Shown here: positions 51,787 through 60,198 of the stretch, in pieces
How the letters are laid out: each line of letters opens with the position of its first letter
Numbering within the stretch: position 1 is the first letter of the stretch
NCBI GenBank assembly: GCA_963843255.1
Contig: CAWJJQ010000001.1
Span: forward strand, 677,708-741,707
Reading direction: 5' to 3'
Source: Bog-159 sp963843255
GTDB lineage: Bacteria; Acidobacteriota; Terriglobia; Bryobacterales; Bryobacteraceae
DNA: 64,000 nt
Notes under the pieces: generated by a model
What the model was told of the DNA's origin: nothing
Seen by the model: the letters and a program-made list of their open reading frames with translations, nothing else
Databases searched by the model: none
Program-made: the position numbers and the translations under genes

Positions 51787-53652
51787 GTGCGCCACGAGCG
51801 CAAAGGGCCGAGGAGGGCCCAATGTGTGTAACTGCTTGATCGATGAGGGAAGGCCCCTCGGAACCGGCTGGCAGGAGCAGGTTCCAAACCACCTTCGGCG
51901 GCTGTGGTCAAGAGCCATGGTCGTGAGCACAGAAGGAAAAGGCCTGGGAAGAACCAGGTCAGGTGACTGGCAAGGAGAGGACCGTAAGGGAACCACTGAT
52001 GACGTGTCGAAAGCGTAGGGACGATGTCGAAACCGCAGGGAGTCGTTACTGCGGGATCAGCTCTGGCGAAGGCCTGCTTACGGACGGGGCGGCATCCGGC
52101 ATTAAGGTGGCCTGAACTTGCCAGAGGCGGTCGAGCGGAACGTGGGAACCTGGGACTCCGATGCGAACGGAGAAGCCGCAAGTGGAAGAACCACGAGGGC
52201 GAGAGTACGGAAGCGGAGCCCAGGGGCGGAACAACCCGTAGTAGTGGTGAAGTCCCGGAAACGGGATGGAGCGAAGGGGTTGTGTTATGGGGCCAAATTC
52301 AATGAGCCAACCAGGAATGGGAGGAGCCGATGAGTGAGGCAAAGCCGTTCTGTATATCCAAGGGGGAGGTCTGGGAAGCGTATAAGCGAGTGAAGGCGAA
52401 CCAAGGAGCGGCAGGGGTCGACGAGCAGTCGATTGCGGATTTTGAGAGCAACCGGAAAGGGAACCTGTACAAGATCTGGAATCGGATGTCGTCGGGCAGT
52501 TACTTTCCACCGCCGGTGCGCACGGTAAAAATACCGAAGGCGAACGGTGGGGAAAGGAAGCTGGGCATACCGACCGTGTCGGATCGGATCGCGCAACAGG
52601 TGGTGAAGTCGAGACTGGAGCCGGCGGTGGACCCGCTGTTCCATCCGGATTCCTACGGCTATCGGCCGGGGAAGTCGGCGCTGGATGCAGTGGGGCAGGC
52701 GCGGCAGCGATGCTGGCGCTATGACTGGATTTTGGATCTGGACATCAAGGGCTTCTTTGACAACATCCCGCAAGATCTGCTGCTACGGGCGGTGAAGAAG
52801 CACGCCAAGGAACAGTGGATGGTCCTCTATATCGAGCGGTGGCTGCAAGCGCCAGTGCAAGAGGAGGACGGCCAGTTGGTCCCGCGTGAGAAGGGCACGC
52901 CGCAAGGCGGGGTCATCAGCCCTCTGTTAGCCAATTTGTTTCTGCACTATGCTTTTGATCGATGGATGGCGAAGCAGTATCCGCACATGCCTTTTGAGCG
53001 GTACGCCGACGATGCCATCGTGCATTGCAGGACAGAGGCGGAAGCCCAGGGGGTTCGGGCTGCCATAGCCGCGCGCTTGAAGGAGTGTGGGTTGGAGCTT
53101 CATCCGGAGAAGACGAAGGTTGTCTATTGCAAGGATGATGATCGGCGGAGGAAGTATCCGAACGAGAAGTTCGATTTTCTGGGCTACACATTTCGGCCGC
53201 GGAGATCGAAGAATCGCAAGGGGAAGTTCTTCATCAACTTCAGCCCGGCAGTTTCCGACAAGGCGGTGAAAGCGATTCGGGTGGAGATTCGAAGCTGGGA
53301 CCTGCATTTACGCAGCGACAAGCGAATCGAAGATCTGTCGCGGATGTTCAACCCGAAGATCCGAGGCTGGCTCCAATACTACGGGCGGTATTATCGCTCG
53401 GCGCTGTATCCGCCGATGCGCCAACTGGATCGATCGCTGGCCCGCTGGGCCGAACGGAAATACAAGACGCTGCGCGGTCATTTGCGCAGGGCGACACATT
53501 GGGTCGCGCGCATCTCGAGACGCGATCCGAAGTTGTGGGCGCACTGGCAGATGGGCGAGCGGCGTGGCTCCATGGCGGGAGCCGTATGAGCTGAGAGGTT
53601 CAAGTACGGTTCTGAGAGAGGCTCGGGGTGAGATTCCCCGGGCCTACTCACC
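51787..53652 (+). mobile_element. Inner group II intron, copy 2 (full length)
   Basis: The second 1866-bp copy, beginning GTGCGCC at 51787 directly after the last base of copy 1. Every feature is offset by 1866 bp (RT start 52330, domain V at 53579), and I saw no difference from copy 1. After its end at 53652 the outer RT frame resumes with GT AAT ATC, so the split Cys codon TGT is rebuilt when both copies are removed together. Confidence 0.92.
52330..53589 (+). CDS. ltrA: Group II intron reverse transcriptase/maturase, copy 2
   Basis: 419 residues, identical over its whole length to the product of copy 1, including FERYADDAIVHC and RGWLQYYGRYYRSALYP. Start ATG 52330 with GGAGGAG; stop in domain V. 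Because the two RTs are identical, either can serve both introns. No decay is visible, so the duplication is recent or is an artefact of assembly. Confidence 0.95.
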   Translation: MSEAKPFCISKGEVWEAYKRVKANQGAAGVDEQSIADFESNRKGNLYKIWNRMSSGSYFPPPVRTVKIPKANGGERKLGIPTVSDRIAQQVVKSRLEPAVDPLFHPDSYGYRPGKSALDAVGQARQRCWRYDWILDLDIKGFFDNIPQDLLLRAVKKHAKEQWMVLYIERWLQAPVQEEDGQLVPREKGTPQGGVISPLLANLFLHYAFDRWMAKQYPHMPFERYADDAIVHCRTEAEAQGVRAAIAARLKECGLELHPEKTKVVYCKDDDRRRKYPNEKFDFLGYTFRPRRSKNRKGKFFINFSPAVSDKAVKAIRVEIRSWDLHLRSDKRIEDLSRMFNPKIRGWLQYYGRYYRSALYPPMRQLDRSLARWAERKYKTLRGHLRRATHWVARISRRDPKLWAHWQMGERRGSMAGAV

Positions 53653-54284
53653 GTAATATCTTCGTGCGGAGCCAACGAGCCGGGGATAGGGTCATGGCCT
53701 CAACGCGTCGATATCTGGAGACCCGATTGCGGCTTCAGATCAACGAGGCAAAGAGTTCTGTGACTCAACCGGAGAAGGTTCACTTTCTGGGATTTCGGTT
53801 TGGAACTGACGGCGGTCCGAACGTCGAGGTGCTGATATCGGCCAAGGCGAAGGTGAAGCTCAACGCCCGGATTTTGGAATTGACTCCAAGACGCTGGGGG
53901 AGTTCGCTGCGGGCCTGCATGGAAGGACTGAACAAATATTTCCAGGGCTGGATCGCGTATTTCCGGATTTGTACTGAAACAGGAGCGAACGAGTTCCGAA
54001 GGTATGACGCACACGTCCGCCGCAGGTTGCGGGCTGTCGTGATCGGCCAGAAGAAGCGGCCTCGCTTTCTGTACCGGCACTTGGTAAGGCGAGGTGCCAG
54101 CTCCGGGCAAGCCGCCGGAGTCGCCTATTACAGGCAAGGCATCTGGTCTCGCAGCAACCGGAGGGGAATGACGAAGGCATACCCCAACGCGTGGTTTCAT
54201 GGCCAGATCGGTTCGTTGTACGACCGCTGGCGCGTGGCGAACCCTCTACCGCAAGTTCCCAGCCAGCTCAGTCTGGCATGGTGA
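53653..54284 (+). pseudogene. Outer group II intron RT, C-terminal part (RT motifs 5-7 and maturase)
   Basis: Resumes at AAT 53655 with NIFVRSQRAGDRVMASTRRY, then LRLQINEAKSSVTQPEKVHFLGFRFG (RT-6/7), the maturase domain (SLRACMEGLNKYFQGWIAYF and RYDAHVRRRLRAVVIGQKKRPRFLYRHLVRRG) and ends SQLSLAW. Joined to the fragment ending RYADDC at 49922 it gives one continuous protein with no base missing. A GTG or ATG in the inner-intron domain VI could start it, but it would lack the RT core. Confidence 0.88.
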
Positions 54285-54298
54285 GAGATCGATCCAAA

Positions 54299-54371
54299 GA
54301 GCCGGATGCGAGGCCCGCAAGTCCGGTTCTGTGAGAGGCGCGGTGGGGCAACCTGCCGTGCCTACTCGACC
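54299..54371 (+). ncRNA. Domain V-VI of the outer group II intron
   Basis: Domain V (54299-54329) has AGC in GAGCCGGATG paired with AGTCCGGTTC. Domain VI (54330-54371) pairs GAGAGGCGCGG with CCGTGCCTACTC and leaves an A unpaired in CCTACTC. The RNA ends near CGACC at 54371. Confidence 0.8.
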
Positions 54372-54809
54372 CGGAGTACAGCGGCAGGCAAAACCGTCGC
54401 GCCCGAGCTGCCCAACCCGCCGCGGCCAAACCCAGAGGTGGTCGCCGACGCCAAGCGCCGGACCTTCACCGCCGAGTACAAACTGCGGATTCTGGCTGAA
54501 GCTGATGCCGCTGCTTCTCAACCTGGCGCGATCGGCGCCTTGCAGCGCCGCGAAGGCCTTTACTCCTCGCACTTGGTTACGTGGCGGCGCGAGCGGCAGG
54601 CCGGCATCCTCAAGGGTTTGACCCCGCATAAGCGCGGTCCCAAGTCCAAACGGAATCCTCAGGAAGAGGAAATGCAGAAGCTCCGCCGGGAGAACCAGCG
54701 CCTGACCGAAGAACTGCGCAAAGCCGCCATCGTCATCGATGTTCAAAAAAAAGTGGGCGCTCTGTTGGGATGGCCTCTGCCCAAGGCGGACCCCGAGGAG
54801 CAACCCTGA
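54372..54809 (+). CDS. IS3 family transposase OrfA, 5' end replaced by group II intron
   Basis: From RSTAAGKTVAPELPNPPRPN, through the helix-turn-helix KRRTFTAEYKLRILAEADAA and ALQRREGLYSSHLVTWRRERQAG, to a leucine-zipper-like helix (EEEMQKLRRENQRLTEELRKAAIVID). The native start lies 5' of the outer intron insertion and is gone; the only in-frame upstream ATG (54306) is inside domain V of the intron. The stop overlaps the orfB start (TGATG). Confidence 0.82.
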   Translation, partial: RSTAAGKTVAPELPNPPRPNPEVVADAKRRTFTAEYKLRILAEADAAASQPGAIGALQRREGLYSSHLVTWRRERQAGILKGLTPHKRGPKSKRNPQEEEMQKLRRENQRLTEELRKAAIVIDVQKKVGALLGWPLPKADPEEQP

Positions 54810-55845
54810 TGGACGCGGTCGCCCATCTGGCCCCCACCGTTGGGATCGTGGCCGCCTGCGATTGCCGGCGGTAGCGCGTGCTTCCTTTTATCGGCAGCGT
54901 CCTGTTTTGGGTCCGCCCGCATCGCCGGCGGCCGCGCCGGTTTTGCCGTCAGAGCGGCCCGCTCCCGCTCGCTCCCTCAGCGAGGCCGAACGCGCCGCGG
55001 TGCTGCTGGTCCTCCATCAAGATCGCTTCCAGGACCGCTCTCCGGCAGCCGTGCAGGCCACCCTGCTGGACGAAGGGCAGTACCTCTGTTCGACTCGTAC
55101 CATGTACCGCATCCTGGAGCAGGAGGGAGAGTCTGGCGAGCGCCGCGATCAGCTCGTACATCCGGCTTACCATAAGCCCGAGTTGCTGGCCACCGCACCC
55201 AACCAGCTCTGGAGCTGGGACATCACCAAGCTGCGCGGTCCGGTCAAGTGGACCTACTTCTATCTCTACGTCATGCTCGACGTCTTCAGCCGTTACGTTA
55301 CCGGCTGGATGATCGCGTATCGGGAAGCCGCCGAACTAGCCAAGCAGTTCATCGAAGAAGCCATTGGCAAGCACGACATTCCGGCCGGCCAACTCAAGAT
55401 TCATGCCGACCGCGGCCGGGTCATGAAATCCAAGCCGGTCGCCTTCCTGATGGCCGACCTGGGAGTCACCAAAAGCCACAGCCGTCCTTATGTCTGCAAC
55501 GACAACCCGTACTCGGAAAGCCAGTTCCGAACCATGAAGTACCGACCGGATTTTCCGGATCGCTTCGGCTGTATCCAAGACAGCCGCGCCTTCTGTCAGC
55601 AGTTTTTCACGTGGTACAACGAAGAGCACCACCACTCCGGCATCGCCTTACTCACCCCTGCCGTGGTTCATTTCGGCGAGACCCAAACCGTTCTTGCCCG
55701 CCGCCAGGTGGTGCTCGACACCGCTTACCAAGCGCACCCCGACCGCTTCGTGCGCCAGCCACCCAAGACGATGCTGTTGCCCTCGGAGGTTTGGATCAAC
55801 AAGCCGGTGCCACCCGCCCAGAATACAGAGGAAGGTAGTCAGTAA
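54809..55845 (+). pseudogene. IS3 family transposase OrfB, frameshifted
   Basis: The start ATG 54809 gives MDAVAHLAPTVGIVAACDCR and then a stop at 54874. The remainder, LPAVARASFYRQRPVLGP to the end, is in another frame, so an indel lies near 54850-54870. The rve-type core is otherwise full: WSWDITKLRG (Asp), KIHADRGRVM (Asp) and NPYSESQFRTMKYRPDF (Glu). The end of the element shows a TGGATGTCTCAAA-type sequence at 55856-55868 that is typical of IS3 right ends. Inactive as it stands. Confidence 0.82.
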
Positions 55846-55982
55846 ATTCCCATGCTGGATGTCTCAAACTGCTTGACACGCGCCGCGCGAAGCCATTCCC
55901 ACCAAGCGGTCAATTTCACGGGGTACCGCCACGGTGACACTGAAGGTCCCCAGAATAAAGAACATGGCCGTTCCCGTCACCA

Positions 55983-56447
55983 TTGATGATGTTCGAATCG
56001 TCCAAGGCGGTCAAAAAAGTTCCCGACGGATTAGACTACGTCCAGATGGCTGAAGGAGAGTTCAAGCACGGCGTTGCCCAGATTCTGGGAGAGAGAGGAT
56101 CGTTCAAGGATTGGGGCGGCGAGTCTCGCGATTTGAGTAGCACCCGACTGCGCGTTGCCGGGAAGCGACGTCGCGCTGCATTCGCGTTCAAGGGACCTGG
56201 CAAGTCGGGCCGCATGACACCAGCGAAGATGGGGAAGAACGCCGACCAGATCCAACGCCTTGCTAGGTGCCCGGCAGATGTCTTCTTCGTTCATTATTCT
56301 GCAGAAGTGGACGACTCGGTAATGCAGCAACTTGAACAATTGATGACCGCGAAGTCGTTTCTGGAATCGCGTAAGGTCTGGTACGGCGTGATCGACGGGC
56401 AAGATTCCGCGAGGTTGATCCATGCGTACCCCAGACAATTCACTTGA
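55983..56447 (+). CDS. Unrecognised protein in the mobile-element region, possibly nuclease-like
   Basis: A 154-residue protein with lower G+C than its neighbours. The start is ambiguous between TTG 55983, ATG 55986 and ATG 55989. Blocks likely to be conserved are DWGGESRDLSSTRLRVAGKRRRAAFAFKGPG, TPAKMGKNADQIQRLARCPADVFFVHYSAEVDDSV and KVWYGVIDGQDSARLIHAYP. The E-x-x-D, then beta-strand FAFKG, followed by a Q-I-Q-R helix and FFVHY strand is compatible with a restriction-endonuclease-like fold, although the usual (D/E)-x-K is not strict. I do not recognise the family. A small gene follows 11 bp later. Confidence 0.65.
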   Translation: MMMFESSKAVKKVPDGLDYVQMAEGEFKHGVAQILGERGSFKDWGGESRDLSSTRLRVAGKRRRAAFAFKGPGKSGRMTPAKMGKNADQIQRLARCPADVFFVHYSAEVDDSVMQQLEQLMTAKSFLESRKVWYGVIDGQDSARLIHAYPRQFT

Positions 56448-56457
56448 AGGAGGAGAG

Positions 56458-56586
56458 ATGGCTGATCGAGTCGAAAGACTTCTGACAATGCTGCTGCTTG
56501 AGCAACTTGGAACGGCTTCGCAAAGTCGAAAGATAGAAGTACTCTTGCGAGCAGGCTTTAAGAATGCTGAGATTGCGGCGCTGTAA
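56458..56586 (+). CDS. Small sigma-like helix-turn-helix protein, truncated
   Basis: A 42-residue frame, MADRVERLLTMLLLEQLGTASQSRKIEVLLRAGFKNAEIAAL, preceded by a near-perfect GGAGGAG ribosome site. It matches the N-terminal two helices of the small sigma-region-4-like proteins that have GFxNxEIAxLL, but stops at TAA 56584 before the recognition helix. Either truncated, or a reduced form. It directly follows the unknown gene, and ATG 56422 would overlap that gene. Too short for the automatic ORF cut-off. Confidence 0.55.
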   Translation: MADRVERLLTMLLLEQLGTASQSRKIEVLLRAGFKNAEIAAL

Positions 56587-56800
56587 TGGGCCACAATCTT
56601 CGCCCGCCTAGCAGTCAGTTTTTCTCACATTAGTTCCACCGTATATGGGCGGTAACGCGACCCCACGGCGGGAATGATGTTGACCCCGCAACGAGCCACG
56701 ATTTGACTTGGCGTAGGATATCGAGGTGTGTGCGGGAGAGTTCCACCCCTCCCGCCCAGAACAACCTGGGGAGTTCACGCTCCCGGAGGCCGATCCTACA

Positions 56801-57394
56801 ATGCAGATCCTACACCCATTCTCCGGTTCCGTGGCGGAGTATCTCGCGCAGCTCGATGACCCCGGGCGCTTCCGCCCCCATCAATGCCCGCAGTGCCCAG
56901 CCAAACAGCCCTTGACGGCGCACGGATTTTATACTCGCACCATCGTCGATTCCGCTTTCGACGGATGGCTCCGCGTGCGCCGCTACCTGTGCCAGTCCTG
57001 CCGGTGCACGGTTTCGCTGCTGCCGGAATTCGCCTTGCCGTATTTACGTTCCAGCATCACCGTGATCGCACTATTTCTGATGGCGCGGCTCCTCCTCGGT
57101 AAGACTCTCCAGAAAGCGCTCCCACCAGCGTCGCCCTATCAACGGGGCCAGTCATGGGTCCGCCGTTTTCGCGCTCAGGCCGAACCTCTTTCGGCCGCGT
57201 TGTCCGCGCTCACCGATCCGCCGCCGGCGCAGAACTTCGTTACTCGTGCCATCACCATGCTTCACGCGGCAGGCTGGATTCCCGCGCATCGTTTCCTGTT
57301 CACTGCTGTTCGGCAACATCTGCTGGGCTGGTCCCGTTGCCTCATTCCCGACGGCCGCCGCGTCACGATTCCGCCCGCCGCCGCGCCCGCCTGA
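56801..57394 (+). CDS. Zinc-ribbon transposon accessory protein (DUF6431-like)
   Basis: A 197-residue protein starting MQILHPFSGSVAEYLAQLDD. A zinc ribbon (HQCPQCPAKQPL and then YLCQSCRCTVSLLPEF) forms the N-terminal third, followed by a helical region with HTH-like PASPYQRGQSWVRRFRAQ. Its layout matches proteins encoded just upstream of IS481-like/ExeA elements and resembles the N-terminal part of ISL3 or IS1595 transposases. A role in DNA end binding is inference. The start at 56801 has GGAGG 12 bases upstream. Confidence 0.72.
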   Translation: MQILHPFSGSVAEYLAQLDDPGRFRPHQCPQCPAKQPLTAHGFYTRTIVDSAFDGWLRVRRYLCQSCRCTVSLLPEFALPYLRSSITVIALFLMARLLLGKTLQKALPPASPYQRGQSWVRRFRAQAEPLSAALSALTDPPPAQNFVTRAITMLHAAGWIPAHRFLFTAVRQHLLGWSRCLIPDGRRVTIPPAAAPA

Positions 57395-57471
57395 GCTTCC
57401 CCACACACCATTTGTCTGGAACCGGACCGCGTTTCGCCCTACGCTCGAACCAAGGAGAAAGCAGTCACTCG

Positions 57472-58692
57472 ATGCCCCACGATAAAGCCGAAAAGATCGC
57501 CCTGTTCCGCTATGGACTCATTGCACCGCTGGTGCTGGAAACCCTTCCACGCGGCGAACTGACGCGCCGCGCCCAACAGATCGCCTCGCGTCTCTACGAT
57601 ATTCCGCATTCCACGCGCCGCCAGGTTTCGGTGGATACCTTGCTTGAGTGGACGCTGCGCTATCGCCGCAACGGCCTCCCCGCGCTCATGCCCAAACCGC
57701 GTCAGGATCGCGGTCAGATGCGCGCCATTCCGGACGCCACCGCCGCGCTCATCGATCGGCTCAAGCGCGAAAGCCCGCATCGCACCGGAACAGCGTTACT
57801 CAATCACCTTGCCCTGGCCGGTGATCAAGCAGAGATCTCACCTTCCACTCTCTATCGATTCCTCCGCTCCCGTGGCCTCACCGAGCGCCAGTTGCTGCTC
57901 GATAAAGCCACCTCTCACAAAAAATACGAAGCTGCATTCGCCAATCAGATCTGGCAATCCGATATGCTTTTTGGTCCTTGGGTGCAACGCGCCGGCGGCG
58001 GCAAGATGCAAGTGTTCCTGCAAGCCGCGCTCGATGACGCCAGCCGCTTGATTCCGCACGCGCAGTTCTATCCCAACCAGGACCTCGATGCCTTCCTGGA
58101 CTGCTTGCGTCAAGCCATCGCCGCGCGCGGCCTGCCCATGCGCCTCTACATGGACAACGCCAAGATCTATCGCTCGCCGCAACTGGCGCGTATCGCCGCC
58201 TCGATCGGTATCCTCATCGTTCACACCCCGCCCTATCAACCCGAAGGCCGCGGCAAGATCGAGCGCTTCTTCCGTTCCGTGCGCGAACAGTTTCTGGGCA
58301 ACCTCGACCCCAAGGCTTTGCTTTCCCTCGAGCAGTTGAACGAACAACTCTGGCACTGGCTCGATACCGTCTATCACCGCCGCGAGCACAGCGCGCTCGA
58401 AACCACGCCGTTGCTGCGCTGGCAGAAAGACATCGCCCAAGTACGGCAACTGCCGCCGGCCACCGATATGCGACGCCTGTTCTTCCATCGCGTCGATCGT
58501 CTGGTGCGCCGCGATTCCACGTTCCTGCTGCGCCATCGTTTCTTCGAAGCGCCACCCCATCTGGCGGGTAAGAAAATCGAGGTGCGGTTCGACCCGCTCG
58601 ACCTGACGCACCTGGAAATCTACTGCGCCGGAAAGCCGGAGGGCGTGGCGCGCCTGGTGGATGCGGTCGTCAACGGAAGGACCTACCGCTAA
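57472..58692 (+). CDS. DDE transposase with Mu-type C-terminal domain
   Basis: A 406-residue integrase-like transposase. N-terminal helix-turn-helix (LPALMPKPRQDRGQMRAIP and STLYRFLRSRGLTERQLL), then the RNase-H-like core with Asp in FANQIWQSDMLFGPW, Asp in MRLYMDNAKIY and Glu in PEGRGKIERFFRSVREQF. The C-terminal beta-barrel (LVRRDSTFLLRHRFFEAPPH LAGKKIEVRFDPLD) is the Mu/IS481-type. Start ATG 57472 with AAGGAG 15 bases upstream; a longer frame from 57154 overlaps the previous gene. Stop overlaps the next start (TAATG). Confidence 0.9.
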   Translation: MPHDKAEKIALFRYGLIAPLVLETLPRGELTRRAQQIASRLYDIPHSTRRQVSVDTLLEWTLRYRRNGLPALMPKPRQDRGQMRAIPDATAALIDRLKRESPHRTGTALLNHLALAGDQAEISPSTLYRFLRSRGLTERQLLLDKATSHKKYEAAFANQIWQSDMLFGPWVQRAGGGKMQVFLQAALDDASRLIPHAQFYPNQDLDAFLDCLRQAIAARGLPMRLYMDNAKIYRSPQLARIAASIGILIVHTPPYQPEGRGKIERFFRSVREQFLGNLDPKALLSLEQLNEQLWHWLDTVYHRREHSALETTPLLRWQKDIAQVRQLPPATDMRRLFFHRVDRLVRRDSTFLLRHRFFEAPPHLAGKKIEVRFDPLDLTHLEIYCAGKPEGVARLVDAVVNGRTYR

Positions 58693-59492
58693 TGTGGGAA
58701 TCCTTCTTCGGCTTCAAAAAAACCCCGTTTTCCGACAGCCCCGACGGCAAGCAGTTGTTCGCATCGGTAGCTTTCCAGCAGGTCAAGACGCGGCTCGAGT
58801 TCCTGATCCGGCATCCCGGTGTGGGAATGCTCACCGGCGAAGTCGGCGCCGGCAAGTCCACCGCAGCGCGAGTCTTTACGGCCTCGCTGAACCCTAACCT
58901 TCATAAGGTGCTCTATGTGCACTTCTCCTCCGGCACGGCGCTGGATCTGTTGCGCCAGATCGCCCTCGCTCTCGATCTGGAGCCTGCCCATTTTCGCGGC
59001 GACCTCGTCCGGCAGATCGCCGGCGCCGTCGTGCGCCTCAATCAAAGCAATAAGCAGCATCCGATTCTCATCTGCGATGAAGCTCACCTGTTGCCGCATC
59101 CCGCCCTCGAGCAGTTGCCGCTGTTGCTGAACTTCGACATGGACTCCTCCCGCTTTCTTACGCTGCTGCTCGTCGGTCAATCACTGTTGCGCCGGACCCT
59201 CTCGCTGCAGATGCATGAAGCTTTGCGCCAGCGCATTGGCACGCACTATCACCTGGAGGGACTTTCGCGCGAGGAACTCGACGCCTATCTGGCGCAGCAA
59301 CTCAAAGCCGCCGGCGTGACTCAGCCCTTGTTCGACGACACCGCCCGCCAGGGTCTGTATCAAGCCACCAAGGGTATCCCCCGCAAGGTGAATAAACTGG
59401 CCATGACCGCGCTACGCCTGGCGGCGGCGCGCCAAGCCTCTTTGGTCGACGAAGCAATTCTGTTGGATGCCACGGCGGAAGCGCTGTTATGA
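58692..59492 (+). CDS. ExeA/TniB-like AAA ATPase
   Basis: A 266-residue AAA+ protein starting MWESFFGFKKTPFSDSPDGK. Walker A is GEVGAGKST, Walker B is ILICDEAHLLP, sensor-like LLLVGQSLLRR and arginine-rich LRQRIGTHYHLEGLS follow. It resembles ExeA and the target-regulator ATPases TniB/TnsC of Mu- and Tn5053-type transposition. Overlaps the transposase stop, so the two are made together; it probably activates the transposase and selects targets. Confidence 0.9.
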   Translation: MWESFFGFKKTPFSDSPDGKQLFASVAFQQVKTRLEFLIRHPGVGMLTGEVGAGKSTAARVFTASLNPNLHKVLYVHFSSGTALDLLRQIALALDLEPAHFRGDLVRQIAGAVVRLNQSNKQHPILICDEAHLLPHPALEQLPLLLNFDMDSSRFLTLLLVGQSLLRRTLSLQMHEALRQRIGTHYHLEGLSREELDAYLAQQLKAAGVTQPLFDDTARQGLYQATKGIPRKVNKLAMTALRLAAARQASLVDEAILLDATAEALL

Positions 59493-60087
59493 ACTAATCA
59501 CGGTATCGATCTTCCGTCCGGGGTCGCGCCTGGGCGGTGCCCAGGGCCGACGCGACGGGCTGGCTCCGTTACCGATCGGCATGGCAACAACCCCGAGCAA
59601 GTCTCGGGGGTTTTGCTTTTGATGGCATCGGGGTGGTGATGTCCCCGAGCGGAGGCCTTGGGCATTCAAACGCGAAGATCGCCGCAGGCGCTCATTGTTC
59701 TGTTTTAATGCGCCCGCCATTACAAGCCCGCCAATAGCGTGACCAACTCGTTGGAAAACAAATTGAGAATCTCGGGGGGAAAGTTCGTGATCCGTTACAC
59801 GGCGCGGCTGGGAACGACCTCACCGGTGGTTGCGCAAACCGTCTACGCCTCGAAGAAGGGCAAAACCAAGCGTGGCAAGACAGGCACTGGCGCGAAACCT
59901 CGGTCGCGAACTGCCGAGGCGGAATGAGTACCATGTCGAATGGGCGCAGTGCCCGGCTAAGTCCAAGGTATTGCCGGCGCGGAGTACAAATGCTGAAATA
60001 TCAAAGGCCTACGCGCAAAACTCTAGCACTGGCGAATAAACGCCAAAACCGCCCTTTCGGAATTATCTCTAAGTCATTGAAAATAAA
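59493..60087. other. Intergenic stretch with one terminator and no supported gene
   Basis: About 600 bp. The terminator at 59591-59620 is the only clear feature. A 62-codon frame from GTG 59739 (basic, KKGKTKRGKTGTGAKPRSR) has no ribosome site and no homologue that I know; I do not call it. The end of the transposon presumably lies somewhere here. Confidence 0.5.
59591..59620 (+). terminator. Rho-independent terminator of the transposon operon
   Basis: The perfect 7-bp stem CCCCGAG-caagt-CTCGGGG is followed by GTTTTGCTTTT. It lies 98 bp after the ATPase gene. Confidence 0.88.
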
Positions 60088-60164
<77 letters not shown>

Positions 60165-60198
60165 GCATGCACGCGACCCTTTCATCCTAACATGCCGA

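Larger units (their letters stand above)
49769..54371 (+). mobile_element. Outer group II intron, 5'-truncated, interrupted by two inner introns
   Basis: The remnant begins in the middle of a reverse transcriptase gene and lacks domains I-III of the RNA. After subtraction of the inner introns (49921-53652) it is about 870 bp: the second half of an RT/maturase gene, then domain V at 54299-54329 (starting GAGCCGGATG, ending GTCCGGTTC) and domain VI to 54371. The stem of domain VI ends CCTACTCGACC with the expected bulged A. The 3' border falls inside orfA of an IS3-type element; the 5' border is fused to the VCBS gene. Such 5' truncations are common for group II fragments. Confidence 0.8.
56801..59620 (+). 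mobile_element. Three-gene transposon (zinc-ribbon, DDE transposase, AAA ATPase)
   Basis: Three consecutive same-strand genes, the last two overlapping, followed by a strong terminator. A DDE transposase with Mu-type C-terminus and an ExeA/TniB-like ATPase is the arrangement of transposons that use an ATP-dependent target regulator. The added zinc-ribbon gene is common beside them. I could not find terminal inverted repeats, so the borders are set by genes and terminator only. Confidence 0.7.

Noticed and set aside
49921..53652. A retron or diversity-generating retroelement
   Set aside because: The RTs have the maturase domain and the RNA has a clear domain V and VI, so they are group II introns; there is no template repeat or msr/msd.
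59739..59927. 62-codon basic frame from GTG
   Set aside because: No ribosome site, no recognisable motif, next to a transposon end.
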